Shown: positions 10,537 to 23,045 of the stretch, piece after piece
Layout: the number at the start of each line of letters is the position of its first letter
Numbering within the stretch: the first letter of the stretch is position 1
Assembly: GCA_029255685.2 (NCBI GenBank)
Contig: CM055316.2
Coordinates: 69,331,237 to 69,395,236 of the forward strand
Origin: Silene conica
Lineage: Eukaryota > Streptophyta > Magnoliopsida > Caryophyllales > Caryophyllaceae
Reading direction: 5' to 3'
DNA: 64,000 bases
The notes under the pieces: generated by a model
Seen by the model: only the letters and a program-made list of their open reading frames with translations
Told to the model about the DNA's origin: nothing
The model's database searches: none
Program-made: the position numbers and the translations under genes

Positions 10537-11854
10537 ATGGCTCGTACTTGGATGATTAATGGGAAAAAAGGCGAAGTAGAATATGATGCCGGGTTAGCTG
10601 AATTTTATGACTTCGTAATAAAGAACGTGAAAGACAAATCTAGTATGGCGTGCCCTTGTGATATGTGCCGGAATATTAGGTATATGAGCTTTGGAGATGT
10701 AAGAATACATTTAAATAAGACAAATTTTAATCCAAAGTACACTTGTTGGATTTTCCATGGTGAATCAAAAAATTTAGATGGAATAGAAAAAAATGTAGAT
10801 GTCCAATTTGGGGAGATTGAGAGAGAAACATGCTTGAGTGACGATGAAGAGCCCGATGAGTCTAATTCACTAGAAGATTCGGGTTGTAATATAAATAATG
10901 AGGCAGGAGATGGGTGTGACGATATGTTGGATAAATCATGGGGAGATATGTTTGGAGGTGATGAGCAAGAAGGTATTGTAGATGAAACTGGTGAGGATCT
11001 TGATGAAAATGATTTGGAGGATACTAGTGTTGTATTGGAGAAATTGAAAGATTCTGAAATGCCTCTTTATAGTAGTTGTAAGCACACTAAATTGGCAGCT
11101 TTTGTTAAGTTATATATACTCCCTCCTATTCCATATTTTGTTCCCCTTTGTATTTGACACAAATATTAAGGTGGAGAATAAAATAAGTGTAAAAAATTGG
11201 GTGGGGTTTGGTGATAGGAGAGAGGGATGGATAATTATGAATTAAATAAGAAATTGTGGGGTCATAAGCATTAAAAAAGAATAAAATAGGAGTAAAAAAG
11301 TTGAGTGAGGTTTGATAATAGGAGAGAGAAATGAATAAAATAAGAATAAAAGTTTCCAAAATAGGAAAGGGGAAGAAAACCTAAATAATCCGTTTTAGGA
11401 AATAGGGAAGAAAATATGGAATAGGAGGGAGTATAATTTAAAAGCAACAAATGGGTGGAGTGACAAAAGTTTCACAGACCTCCTGAAATTATTAAAGGAC
11501 ATGCTCCCCGAAAATAATGTACTTCCTGATCGTACATATGAGGCAAAGAAGATACTTAGGGGAATTGGTATGAAATATGAAAAAATCCACGCATGTCCCA
11601 ATGATTGCATATTATATCGCAAAGGATATGCTAATCTCACTAGTTGTCCAGTGTGTAAGGAATGGCGATACAAAAAGAAGGAGGGGATCCCAGCTAAAGT
11701 TTTGTGGTACTTTCCAATAATTCCTAGGTTGATACGATTATTTGCGAATAAAGATGATGCCAAATTACTCACATGGCATAGTACATCAAAAGCAAATGAT
11801 GGGAAGTTGAGACACCCGCCCAAAAGAGCTTATGAGACAAAAGAAAAGTCATAG
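10537..11854 (+). pseudogene. Truncated TNP2-like CACTA transposase
   Basis: The ATG at 10537 opens a transposase-associated domain: Trp-Met near the start, then Cys-Pro-Cys-Asp-Met-Cys (about residues 39-44), a His-Leu pair, and Trp-Ile-Phe-His-Gly-Glu (about residues 71-76), followed by an acidic region. After the MITE at 11119-11431 the frame resumes with the conserved start of the TNP2 core (Asn-Gly-Trp-Ser-Asp-Lys-Ser-Phe, then Met-Leu-Pro-Glu-Asn, then Tyr-Glu-Ala-Lys-Lys), which ends abruptly near 11845 just after a Leu-Arg-His-Pro motif. The rest of the transposase, including the region with its acidic catalytic residues, is missing, so the gene is dead. TNP2 normally cuts and joins CACTA ends. 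Confidence 0.85.
11119..11431. mobile_element. Stowaway-type MITE in TNP2
   Basis: A 313-bp element with perfect inverted ends of about 21 bp starting CTCCCTCCTATTCCATAT, flanked by TA dinucleotides (11117-11118 and 11432-11433). The CTCCCTCC end and TA target are typical of Stowaway (Tc1/mariner-derived) MITEs. No coding capacity. It interrupts an exon of the TNP2 gene; a short (TA)n at the left junction has changed length slightly. Confidence 0.92.
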
Positions 11855-13037
11855 TAGGAGGCCTTTTTTGTTAGAAGAGAGGTTAAAATCCTCAATCGCC
11901 AACCAGCCAGCCTTGTGGGAAAAACAACTAGCTATATGATCTTTTACTGTATGTATTAAAATTTAAACCTTGTCGACGTCTTATGATATGGGGCAGGCTT
12001 AGAATAAGAAAAGAGGTTTTTTGTGAGATCGGATAGCAAGCAGACTTCCTATCCCCTTTCTCTTTGGGTGGCTGCCTACTCTACTAGACAAGGTCTTCTT
12101 TTAGTGTGGAAGACAAAAATCTTATAGAAGGAAAGTATATATATTAATTATATAGTTATACAGGTCTGGCGCTTCCTCTTGAGAAATGAAAGGATGCTTT
12201 TTTTTGTGAATACGCGACTTCATTCGAGCAAGTCAAGCTACTAGATCAACGTTGAATTCGCATAGACCCTTATGTACTGAAAGAGAGGGATGAAATGATT
12301 CTACTATATATATTAAGATCTTTAAGCAACTGGATGGGATTTTAATAAGTAAACTTAGTAGGCGGCCAAATGTTCCTTGTTTGTGATTTCTTTAAGTTCT
12401 CATTTAAACTTAGCTAACTGTTGTGCACTTAAGTTCCTGCCCATGTACCTTTCTCTGCACGTTGGCTCATTTCTGTACAGCCATTCCCGTATCTGCACAA
12501 GTCTGTATCCCCTGCACTACGTTTATGTTTCTGTACTTCTGCTACTGTCTATCTGTTTTTGTCTCTACGCGCGGTTGCTACAGTTTTCTGGTCCGTTTTC
12601 AGGTCTGTTTCGCGTCTGTCCTGGTCTGTTTTCAGGTCTGTCCCGCGTCTGTTTTGCACTACTTCCTGTATCTATACTCGGTTTGCGCGTCTGCTCCTGG
12701 CCGCGTCTGCAGGTGGCTGCTGCTGCCCCTAGATACTAGTGCACTGCATTTTCTACAAACTTAGCACAATATGTGGTTTGCACGTTTGGTTGATTGCTTA
12801 CCATATTAACTCCTAACATCAATAATGTTAGGTGTTGTTTGGATGATTGCTTACCATAATGTTAGGTGCTGTTTGGATGATTGCTTAAATAGGATAGATG
12901 CTTCTTGGTGCAAGACAATGATGATTAATTAGTTGTATGGTACATAGATAGCTGGAAGTTTTCTGGTTGAGTTCTTAACATTTTGATGTAAATTGGCTGT
13001 TAATGCCTAAGTTTTGATTGAGCAATACAAATTTCAG
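11855..13037. other. Unassigned stretch between TNP2 remnant and the second CACTA gene
   Basis: The TNP2 homology stops at about 11845 and the second gene starts at 13038. From about 11860 to 12360 the base composition and texture change; I could not identify this segment. From 12380 to 12760 there is pyrimidine-rich DNA with CTGT/GTCTG repeats. At 12780-12890 a short segment containing TTGGATGATTGCTTA is repeated. No convincing gene. Confidence 0.4.
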
Positions 13038-13968
13038 GGTGCTTTCCATGTCATTGAAGAGCGTCACGATTGGTGTCTCCAAAAGTTGGCTGAATTATGG
13101 AGAAAATGGAAATGCACTTTGGTTCGTGAGTGGATGTATGATGAGACGGGAGCTATCCAGAAGACACCACCACCCTTGTATAAGCAGATTACACAAGATG
13201 ATTGGAACAAGTTTCTGGCATCTCACACTACTGAAAAATTCAAGGTAATATTTGTATTTTTGTAGACACACAAATTATTTCATGACAATATATATGTATA
13301 TAGTATCTCGTACTATTTTCTTCTCTATTTGATTTATGTTATTAGGCGATCAGTGATAAGAACAAGGAGAATGCCTCTAAAAAGGGACATATTATGGCTC
13401 ACGAGCAGGATATCAAGGGATTCAAGTTAAAGTCGTAAGTTCTATGTATTGGTTTCATTTTTTAGCTAACTTCCAGGTCAAAAGTTGGCATGAATTTTCT
13501 TGAACTCTCTTCTTTTTTGATAGAAAGAAGATTTAGCTGCCAAGGGAAAACCAGTGGAAAAAGTTGATCGATATTTAACTTGGCTAAGGGCTCACAAGTC
13601 CGCGAAAGGGGACATGACTGATTATGTTAAGGAAGTTTCTTTGAAAATTGTAAGTTGAACATATTTGTAATTTAACTCGGTTAGTTTAGTTCAGTTGTTT
13701 AATTTATTAGTGCTGTTTATTCATTTTTTTTTTGCTGCTAAAAACTTAATTAATATTGCTGATTTGCAGGAATCCCTTGAAAAGGATGTTAAGGCTGGTT
13801 TATTTGTGCCCGAAGGACGGGAAGACATACTTGCTAAGGCGATAGGCAAGCCTGAGCATTCTGGCCGTGTGCGAGGAATTCCTCAAGGTATTTGCATAAC
13901 TGAGTATTTTGGGAAGGGACCAAAAAAACCGACAAGAGAAGAGTTGTACGAGAAGATCAATTGCATGC
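13038..13968 (+). pseudogene. N-terminal half of CACTA second gene (plant transposase 24-like domain)
   Basis: Four exons are read with good GT..AG signals: 13038-13244, 13346-13434, 13524-13649 and 13770-13968. The protein matches the En/Spm-associated transposase 24-type region by its order of motifs: His-Asp-Trp-Cys, a Trp-x-x-Trp-Lys run, then Asp-Asp-Trp-x-Lys-Phe with Ser-His, followed by an Asn-Lys-Glu-Asn segment, a His-Lys repeat region, and a Gly-Arg-Val-Arg-Gly-Ile-Pro motif. These proteins are partner proteins of TNP2 that may bind the subterminal repeats. The last exon is cut at 13968 by a solo LTR and resumes in the same phase at 16850 (16845-16849 is the duplicated target). Confidence 0.7.
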
Positions 13969-14917
13969 TGTAACATCCCGCATTTTCGTAAAGTATATTT
14001 TAAAGGTTTTAATTATTTTTACGGGATAAAATAATATTTTTATATTTAATGTTATTTCATTTTTAAAATAAATCGTAAGATCCGTCTTAAGAACCTTAAG
14101 TCCTTAAGACGAATATAAACTTGGCAATTCAAGTTCACATCTTAAAACTCGTTCAAGTATCCAACCCGTTTTCATTAGACGGAAAGGACACAACTTAAAC
14201 CCCCTAAACCCTTTTAATCGACATATTGCTCTCCTCAAAACAATAAAACAGTAAAACAAATTCCTCACAAAACCTCCATAATCTTCATCTTCTTTTGCTT
14301 ATTTCTTCATCATCCGTTCATCAAATCAAGGTAATAATAACATTTTCGGAATCCTCATCAAATTTGCAAGCCATCTATCACTTCCGTTTTGCATTTCCTT
14401 CAATTCGAAATTTGGCCTCTTTTGGGTAATTCGAATTTTAGCCTCTTAAACCCGTTTTGCTTGTTGTAGGTGAAGACTTAGAAGACCCTAAGGAGGTTAG
14501 TGGCAAGATTGAAGAAGAGATTGGAGCTTAAACGCTTTAGAGGTGACGATAATGAGAAAACTCGGCCTTTTTGTTAAAATAGCAAGTTTTGTTGTGTTCT
14601 TGTTATTGTTTCTGATTTTTGTTTAAGATTGATGTTTAATGGACTTAGTAACATGTTAGGAATGTTCTTAATTGATGAATTCATGCTTTTATGATGTTTC
14701 AATTGCTTAATCTTTCATTTTCAGAAATTTCATGTTTGCGACGGATACATGTAATAATCGTTTGAGGATTGTTGATGGGTTTAATTGCTGGTAGTGAGTA
14801 GGTTTGGCGATTATATTTGATGGGTAAACATTGGTTGTTGTTTTTATGAAGGTTTAGAATCGATTTAGTCGGGTTTTCGTTGTTACAGGAAATGCGATTG
14901 TAGTGCTCAGGCCCTCT

Positions 14918-15201
14918 GAGCCGGTCGACCGGCTGGGGGTGTCTCTCGTGGTTTTTACGGGTTTTGAAAATTGATAGGATTGTGTTTCCAGCCGGTAGGC
15001 CGGCTGCCTGCCAACCGGCTGGTAGCCTCTTGGGTAATGTTTGTGTAGTGCGTAAGTAATTGGGGTCGTTTCCCCAGCCGGTAGGCCGGCTGCCTGCCGA
15101 CCGGCTGGGAGCCCCTTTGAGTTGTTTACGTAGAGAGGAAGAAGGAATGAGTTGGGTTGCCAGCCGGTGGGTCGGCTGCCTGCCGACCGGCTGGGAACCC
15201 C
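14918..15201. repeat. GC-rich palindromes (CAGCCGG...CCGGCTG) in the solo LTR
   Basis: One short copy near 14921 (GCCGGTCGACCGGCT) and three full copies, each opening CCAGCCGGTRG and closing ACCGGCTGG with an inner GGCCGGCTGCCTGCC (14990-15025, 15074-15108, 15160-15193). Each can fold into a strong hairpin and stands out sharply from the AT-rich LTR. The same palindrome occurs in the unrelated Athila element at 29.8, 38.7 and 44.4 kb. Confidence 0.9.
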
Positions 15202-15499
15202 TGAGGCTTATTTTCGTTTTCGAATCATACTTAGTCCGTAACTTTTAAACGGTTGTTCGGTTTTGATTGAAACTCGTTCGATGTACCTTTGGTATATGTT
15301 TGAGGTCCCCGGGGGATGGGCGACACTATATTGGGTTCGGGAATGGAGAGAGGATAGAGACCCCCCGGTCGGGTAACCGAAAGGGAAACCGGCTCTCCCT
15401 CAACTTAGTTCCCGGGATCAATTAAGTGTTGATTAGAGGTATAAGAGCTTATAACTATAGATTAGTTTCTAGATTTGGATGATATTGTATTGATGCGTA

Positions 15500-16115
15500 T
15501 TAAGGTATGCCTTAAGCTGGCCTCTGAGCTTAATACGTGAGTTTGTTGTCATATATGGGGATATGCCTTAAGCTGGCCTCTGAGCCCTATATGTGTATGG
15601 TTGTCGTGTCTGGTATATGCCTTAAGCTGGCCTCTGAGCCCAGACATGTTTGATTGTGATCGCGTTGGAACATGCCTTAAGTTGGCCTCTGAGTCTGACG
15701 AGTAGAGCAGCTGCACAACGGGGCATTTAGGTCGTAACACCTCACCCGGAGTGCAGATGTTTGATGCTAGAACATGTCTTAAGCTGGCCTCTGAGTTTAG
15801 TGTCTTGTGATGTAGTGAAGGGACATGCCTTAAGCTGGCCTCTGAGTCCTTTACTTTTGGGTGCTAGTCTATGCCTTAAGTTGGCCTCTGAGTCTAGTGT
15901 CTTGTTGATTGGCGGGTCTATGCCTTAAGTTGGCCTCTGAGTCCTTGCTTGCTGAATGTTTTAGTATCTAGGTTATGTCTTAAGTTGATCGCTGATCCTT
16001 TTTACCTGCTGAATGTTTTGGGTATCTAGGTTATGTCTTAAGTTGACCGCTGAACCTTTTTACCTGCTGAATGTTTGGTATGTAGGTTATGTCTTAAGTT
16101 GACCGCTGAACCTTA
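15500..16115 (+). repeat. Eleven-copy repeat in the solo LTR (ATGCCTTAAGCTGGCCTCTGAG)
   Basis: A core of about 22 bp, opening ATGCCTTAAGYTGGCC and closing TCTGAG, recurs about eleven times every 50-100 bases between 15506 and 16110. The last three copies have drifted to a TTAAGTTGAYCGCTGA form. Between copies the DNA differs, so these are dispersed rather than strictly tandem units. Confidence 0.88.
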
Positions 16116-16844
16116 TACTTGCTGAATTTATCTGCTTGCCTTGAGTTGGTACGGTGTCAGATATAGATGTTGTTATGGATGAGTCTTATGTTTGACCTTA
16201 GTATTGTTCATCCAAGGCATTGGATGACTCTTCGATTGGTTTCATAAATAGTTGGACTGAAAGACCCCCCGACTGGGTGACCAGTAGGGAAACCGACTCT
16301 CCTTCCTAACGGTTTATGAAGTTGGGTTGAGAGCTGTGCATTAGTATCGCATGATAGTATGAGATCAGTTGATGAGATGCTTATGCTTCACATGTTTATA
16401 TATGTTGGAGTATTTTGTATTGCTTTACTTGTTACGTGTCGTTAAAAAAGGTGGCTAGGAGAACTCTAGTCACTCCCCACTGATTGTGGCGTACATGTTT
16501 TCATGTATGTAGGTACATGCAGGTTGGACGGGGTTCACTTGAGAGCTAGCGAGTGATGATTCTTTCATCATATGACTCACACTTTTATCGATTAGCTAGA
16601 CTCTTAGTTTTGATACTTTGTTTTCTTTTGGTGCCTGTAGGGATGTTCCATCCCAAGCTGTTGTATATATTTTGGTTTAGTACTTAGAACTGTTAAACTT
16701 ACCTATGTTGTTTATATCGGTTTCAGTTTCCGTTTCACTTTTTAATTCACCGCGCATGTTGTTTATGTTTAAAAAGTTTTAAATTCCGCTGCATTTTTAG
16801 TACTTTGTGTGTTTTATATTTCCGCTTTCGCGAGGGGTTTTACA

Positions 16845-19366
16845 CATGCAACTCCAAATTGATGACTTGGAAAAGCTGAAATCAGTGATGATGCATTTTT
16901 GGCTAACTGGTGAGAAGCCAAGTACTAAAGTATTAGACGATTTAATGAACGGAGGAGCATCTATGAGTACCGAGGGATCGACAAATTCCGCATCACTACA
17001 AGTGAGTGAAGAGCCATGCCCAGAGGAGACACCCCGAGAGGAGGATTATCAAACACCCAAGACCAATGTTCTGAAGATTCTTACCATATCACCACGGCAG
17101 GTTGTAAAAGGTTTTCATTAAAAAGGATCTGTAAGCTTTGCATTTAAAACACTATCTAGTTCAAAGTCGATGAAAAAAGTTTTAAAACACTAATCTATCT
17201 ATGCAGGGGTCTCACAGGCAATCACTCTCACTAAAAGGAGTGCAATCACTACAAGTGACTGAGGATCCACCCCGAGAGGAGTATTATGGTACACCCATGA
17301 CCAATGTTTTGAAGATTCCTGGCCCAGTAACACAACAGGTATATATAAGCTGTCCATTTTGGAAAGTTCTATAATTAAGCTTTTCATTAAAGACGCTACT
17401 TTATAGTAAATGAAAAAAGTTTGAAATTCTAATATAACTTAAATGTTCAGGCTTGGAAAGATTGTGTGCTATCACTGCCAAAATAATCATCGAAGATAGT
17501 GGCTTCAGGAATGGTATACCTATCAAGTAAGGACGTATTTGTTTCCATTCATGGCAGTGCCCTTCGTGATGGTTTTAGAAAAGTGTCAATCAAGGAAATC
17601 TATTCTGGGTCGGAAAATGTTGATTTACCATTGCCTGTTGGTGATATGATAACATTGACTCAAGCTAAGGGTTCATTTGTTCAGTGGCCACAAAGTCATA
17701 TACATAGTCCTGTTAATAAGGTAACAACTAAGATTTCTAGCTAGTATAATGATATAAGATACACTGAGAGTTATACCATTTATCAACTTATTTATGCCAA
17801 CATTTAGATAAACATGAAAAAGACTGATCAAGAAGAAAAAAAAGCAGAAGCAAAGAAGTCCAAGCCTCAGAAGTGTTCGCCCTCGATTTCGCCTTCTTCT
17901 TTCCTTGGAATTAAAGTTAGTCACAATTTTAAGCAAAAGCAGAGGACCATGGATTTGAAGTTATTAAAAACTGAGGCTCGGGTTTTAAAGGCAAGTGGGA
18001 CAATGATCAATGTTGCCATTGATGAAGATGTGTTACACAATGAACAAACTTGCTACCTTAGTTATGAGGAGGTTGTTCATTTGTTAGATGAACAAATGAT
18101 TGGTGCCTCTCACATTACACTCTTTATGAGGTTCGGTCTCTTTGTTTAAGCTGCCCCTTTGCAATCCCAATAGTATATATCTGATAATATGCAAACTACT
18201 AGATAGTTACTATGGATTCTTATTGTTGTAGGTATTTGAGTGATCTTGCCGATAATATGCAAATTACTAGTTACTATGGATTCTTGTGCCCAGAGATAAT
18301 GTCCTCAGAATCCATTGCACGGGATGAAAATTATCGATCCGATTATGTTGCTAGGGCAATGACATGTACCGAATGTGGAAAAGGTCGGAAACTTATATTT
18401 GCTCCATATGCCGAAGGTTAATTATAAATTTCTTTTCATAGTATTATTATTGATGATTTGATTAATTATATTATTATTTTTTGTCAATAATTAAGTTGAT
18501 ATCTTCGTTGTATTTTTCTATAACTTGTAGTAAGCATTGGATGTTGGGCGTGATCAATCCGGCTCAAAGTACAGTTTATTGGTGTGATCCTGCCGGATAT
18601 GCAGAGCCTCATCAATTTTTCGTGGATACAATTACCCAGTATGGCTAACGTATAAATGATCTTTTTATTTTGCCTTCATATATATACCTCCCGTTACTCC
18701 CCTGCATTTGCCTTAAAATGTTTCTGTAGGCTAGGAACAAAATTTAAGCCACCCAAAAGCCATCAATCATAGACATTAGCTTGTTTTTCTATTATTTGAC
18801 ATTAACGCTTCATTATCAACTAAAACTAAATAAATATATAAACCTGGCTATCTATGTATACAGGGCCTTTGAGAAAAGGAACTCTATCGATTTACTTGCA
18901 AAATATGAGGCCAAAGACGTTGTTTGGAAAATGATTAAGGTACTTCTTGTATATATAGTATATATATATATATCTTAACATATTGTTTCTCTTATTAAGT
19001 ATAGTGCATGTGAAGTATTTAGTTATAATATGAGCTCTCCTTTCAGGCCCCTATGCAGCCTCTTGGTTCCGTTTTATGTGGATATTATATTTTTCGATAC
19101 ATGTTGGACATCGTCAAAGGAAGATATGTTACTATTACTCCAAATGTATGTTTTTGGGTTTTTAGTTCATCTACTTACTTACCTCTATCATTTTACTTAT
19201 ATAGAGTCTTGGATAGAATTTTTCTAACCTATTTTTGAAAATTTGTTTGTAGTACATGCTTAGAGCCCCATTGACATATTCGCTTGAGCAAATTGACGAG
19301 GTGAGGGATATATGGGCTAACTTTGCGCTCCAGTTTAAGCCAGTCATGAACGATGATGAAGTTTAG
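16845..19366 (+). pseudogene. C-terminal half of CACTA second gene with Ulp1-like protease domain
   Basis: Exons read with plausible GT..AG borders: 16845-17100, 17207-17338, 17451-17720, about 17812-18133, 18231-18418, about 18528-18650, 18862-18937, 19047-19146 and 19254-19366. The middle part (Val-Tyr-Leu-Ser-Ser-Lys-Asp, Pro-Leu-Pro-Val-Gly-Asp, Phe-Val-Gln-Trp-Pro) is a conserved module of En/Spm second genes. The end is a C48 (Ulp1-like) fold: His in Lys-His-Trp-Met-Leu-Gly, Asp in Trp-Cys-Asp-Pro-Ala, Gln in Met-Gln-Pro-Leu-Gly and Cys in Leu-Cys-Gly-Tyr-Tyr, so the catalytic set is complete. A TAA at 17484-17486 breaks the frame. A zinc-ribbon-like Cys-Thr-Glu-Cys occurs at about 18365. 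Such enzymes remove SUMO or related modifiers. Confidence 0.65.
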
Positions 19367-19599
19367 CTTAAGTCGTAGCTAGAAGTTTATCTTAAGTACG
19401 TAGCTAGAATTTGTGGATCGGAAAGTATGTTGATATGAATGATGTAGTATTTGGAGATTTTTCTTTATATATGGCTAATTTTGGACCTAAATATAGTTGT
19501 TGGATCGAGCAATGTTATTGTACACTATTAGCTATGTAGCTTATTTGCAGGAAGAATTATAATAGGCCGGAAGAATTATAAATTAATTTATTAAAAAAA

Positions 19600-20081
19600 T
19601 AGCAGGTACAAAGAGAACGGTTATGTTCTCAAGCGTGCTCTATTAATTCAAAAATATGGCGCGAAGTTTGAACACAGTTTGAACAAAGAGGACGGTTATA
19701 GTGTACATAGAGGACGGCAAAAGAGAACGGTTCCCTGTTGAACCGTGCTGCAAAATGACACATAAGAGGACGGTTAGTGTACATAGAGGACGGGCAAAGA
19801 GAACTGTTCCTTTAAGAACCGTGCTGGAAAGTACATAGAGGACGAGAAAAGAGGACGGTTAGTGTACATAGAGGACGCGCAAAGAGAACGGTTCCTTTTA
19901 GAACCGTGCTGGAAAGTGGGCAAAGAGAACGGTTCCTTTTAGAACCGTGCTAGAAAGTGGACAAATAAGAAGACGGTTGAACCGTTCTCTTAGGTAAAGA
20001 GGACGGCCAAAGGGAGCACGGTTCCGCCACTCATAGGAGAACGGTTTTTAACCGTCTTCGTATCTATATTTTGTAGTAGTG
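19600..20081. repeat. Right subterminal repeats of the CACTA element
   Basis: Dense copies of AGAGAACGGTT, AGAGGACGGTT and AACCGTGCT in both orientations over about 480 bases, ending at the terminal inverted repeat. They mirror the left subterminal array at 8840-9180. The combination GAACGGTTCCTTTWAGAACCGTGCTGGAAAG recurs several times. Confidence 0.88.
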
Positions 20082-20568
20082 CAAGTTCCTTAGGAATGTC
20101 CACTTGATTCAAAATCAGGATGTCTACATGCTCAATTAACTTGAGCACATGTGGGCTAACCTTTTTCCCCTCCTTAAGGTTGAGATCAAAGAAGGCCGAT
20201 GCCGCCTCGTATTGGACAATTCTCGAAGCCTTCGAGAACATTGTCACAAGCCAGGAGTAGATCTCGTAGGCCGTGCCAATCTTTATGGCACTCCTTTGGA
20301 GTTCTGGCTCCATCGAGAAGATCAAAACATTTTTTATTGCCGCAGACTCCTTTTGATAGGTATCATAGGGTCGTCTTGCTGCGGCGGTGGCATTTTTTGC
20401 AGGTTCAGGAGGTGATTCTTCGATGAGGTATTTGGTTTTACCGTCACCTTGTGCCGCCAACAAAAGTTGGGCATCCCAATCGGCAAAGTTTGCCCCATTC
20501 TTTTCTAACTTACAACGATCCATGAAGGAACGTAACCATGAAGTGTTTGTAGTAGTGTAAGCGGTCAT
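20082..20568 (-). pseudogene. gag: N-terminal part of Copia gag
   Basis: The ATG at 20568 opens a gag-polyprotein N-terminus of Copia type: Trp-Leu-Arg early, Leu-x-x-x-x-Phe-Ala-Asp-Trp-Asp, a long linker with Pro-Pro-Glu-Pro, then Ala-Tyr-Glu-Ile-Tyr-Ser-Trp-Leu, and Phe-Asp-Leu-Asn. The frame is intact up to the CACTA insertion at 20081 and continues at 8813 in the same phase. Gag forms the virus-like particle. The gene begins a long way (about 2.5 kb) inside the 5' LTR. Confidence 0.8.
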
Positions 20569-23045
20569 AATTGATATTGATTTGAAGACTTAACTACAAA
20601 AATTTTAAACATATGAAGAATTAAATGCTAATTGTTTTAATTTTATTTTAACTTGTAAACATATTTATCAAGCTAATGCATCTATAAAATGACCTCTATC
20701 CAATTTTATAAATGATTCCAAGACCCAAACCCATACTACCGAAATTGTGAACCACTGGAACTCCGACCCAACAATATGCATGGTTTGGTGGGTTAAAATA
20801 AACCGGTTCTACCATAGAACTCTTGGTTGATGACAAATCATAATTTATTCATCTTAGCCCGGAACACATTGACCACTGGTCCTCTACACTTCCGTTGAGT
20901 ACAAACTAAATTTCAATTGCATCGAGATGCGATCCGCCCACTGGACTGAATCCACCTCATCTCCCCACTTATCCTACGTAATGAGGTTCGTACTGCCCAC
21001 TGGACTAGCACCACCCCACGAAATAGAAGCTCATGGGTTCTACTATTTGGTAAGGCTATTTCTCAATTGTTTTGTTTAATATAGAGGTCTTGTCAATTTA
21101 TTATCTATCTTCTTTAAGCGAATTAAATTGGTGAACTCGATAATTATAATTGACACGGTCATTTTTAACGATCTAAACTAATATGCATGTTTATGGCGAT
21201 TTGGCTATGCATGCAAACATATAAATAATGCAAAAATAAAAGCAATAAAGCAATAAAATCCTAGTATGGCCTTCCTAGTAATAGAAAAACTAATTAACTA
21301 TTACAAATTCAGAAACCAACTCCATGGTCCCTTGAACTTCATTGGCACGCCATCCAAAAAAACACCGTCTTGTTCGGAACTCCTTTCCGTATGGCACCGT
21401 CTTTTGGATCTCCGGAATTACAATAAAATAATACAACTACTCTATTGTAAAACTGAAAAATAAATTTAAATTACAAACCCGTGATACGAGATCACATAAA
21501 TTACAACCGAACCAATATCCCCTTTCATTACGGGTAATATTGATTAAAACTAAGACCATACTAAGAAAAATTACATAATTCCAAATTATATAAAAACATT
21601 CAAATATGACATTCACATTAAATAAAATGCAATAATAAAATATGTATGCACATGCTCAATTTTTAATGCCAAATCGCCTTATGGGAGCAAATATCTCATA
21701 TTTGTTTACGGTTTTTACGGATATGCGGGATTTTAACTATTAAAATCATCAAAATTACATAAATCTCATTTATGTCCAAGCTAATCATCCTAACATACTT
21801 TAGGAATCAATGTTTAGTCTCTACTAATGTTTGATCATGATTTAACTTGATTTTGCATTATTGTTCATAAATTTAATTGTATATTCGGGAAAATAAATAA
21901 AATATGGCCAAATGAGTCAATAAAAATTCAAAATTTAAAATTCAAAAATTTTAAACTTTCTAGAAATTTTCTAAAAATTCATAAATTAATAAAATGGTCT
22001 TATGCAAATATATATAGTTTATTTGTTAAATAAATCGTATATTAGGCGTTTTTATGGTTAAAAATCCGATTTAAATTATAAAAACTTGCAATAAATTGCT
22101 ATAAATTTTTAGCCATCCTTAAAAACAGTTTAGAATCTGGAAATGACCAAAAATTACAGACCATACTCGAAATTTTATTTTTACGACTCATAAATTACGA
22201 TTATTAACTATTTAACTCATAAAAAATAATAATCATAAAAACAGAAACTTTTTGATATCCATCTTTTAGATCTGACGTTACTATTATATAAGACATCTAT
22301 GGGTAAAATTTTATGCCATAATATTAAGATTAACTATTTTTAACACAATAAGTCACTATTTATTCGATTTCAACTATTAAAATCATAAATCATGCATCAC
22401 TTGAGAATAAATTCCCAAAACTTATATACATTCTGTAAATATTGCATGTGACATTGTGTAAAGTTTTTATGGCAAAATTCCAACTATAACTATTAAAGTT
22501 GAATTTGAGTCACTATTAATACGATTTTTACTATAAAAATCATTAATCATGCAAAATAAGTCCAATAAATCCAAAACTTTATACAGGTATTTTATATATT
22601 GCATGTGACTTCTCATAAAATTTTTAAGGTCAAATTCTAAATATAACCTCCTATACCCTTTTTTACTCATATTATGACCATTTATCTCATAAAATTCATA
22701 ATTCATGCATAATAACTCCATTTGTTACAAAACTTTATATAAAATATATAAAATATGCATGTGAGAACATATCAAAAAATCTTGGCCAGAAACTATTTTT
22801 AACTATTTTTCCCATTAATTGTTGTTTAAAACCGATTTAAACTACAAAATATACAAATAGTTATAAAAATGAACAATAAAAATCCATAAAAATATTTTTA
22901 TGTCCTAAAACCATTTCAGAAACAGAAACTTTAACATGCAAAAATATTTCGTAATTTATCATAATAAATTCAAAATTTTCGAAATATGTATGTTACTCCG
23001 TTTAACATAAAACATGAATCCGATCATGCATGCAACAACCGTAAT
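20569..23045. other. Long 5' leader of the Copia element, no gene seen
   Basis: About 2.5 kb between the primer-binding site and gag (element on the minus strand). It is very AT-rich with many ATAAAAAT-type runs and a moderately diverged repeat family around 22380-22750 (TATAAAATTCATAATTCATGCA-like segments). No reading frame with a recognisable domain on either strand. Confidence 0.65.

Larger units (their letters stand above)
13969..16844 (+). mobile_element. Solo LTR of a Gypsy (chromovirus-like) element
   Basis: A single 2876-bp LTR starting TGTAACATCCCGC and ending GGGTTTTACA, flanked by a CATGC duplication at 13964-13968 and 16845-16849. No internal region remains, so the element recombined between its LTRs. 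The TGTAACATCCCG start is common in Tekay/Del-type chromovirus LTRs. It carries GC-rich palindromes at 14918-15201 and a family of internal repeats at 15500-16115. It interrupts an exon of the CACTA second gene. Confidence 0.92.
8817..20081 (+). mobile_element. CACTA (En/Spm) transposon inserted in the Copia gag
   Basis: The ends are CACTACTACAAATATAGG at 8817 and its inverted counterpart CTATATTTTGTAGTAGTG ending at 20081. The 3-bp target duplication CAA is at 8814-8816 and 20082-20084. Subterminal repeats of an AACGGTT/AACCGT motif occur at both ends, as usual in this superfamily. Inside are a truncated TNP2 transposase gene and a long multi-exon second gene ending in a Ulp1-like protease domain. 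The element has itself been hit by a Stowaway MITE and a retrotransposon now reduced to a solo LTR. Full length is 11.3 kb. With TNP2 truncated it cannot move by itself. Confidence 0.93.
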
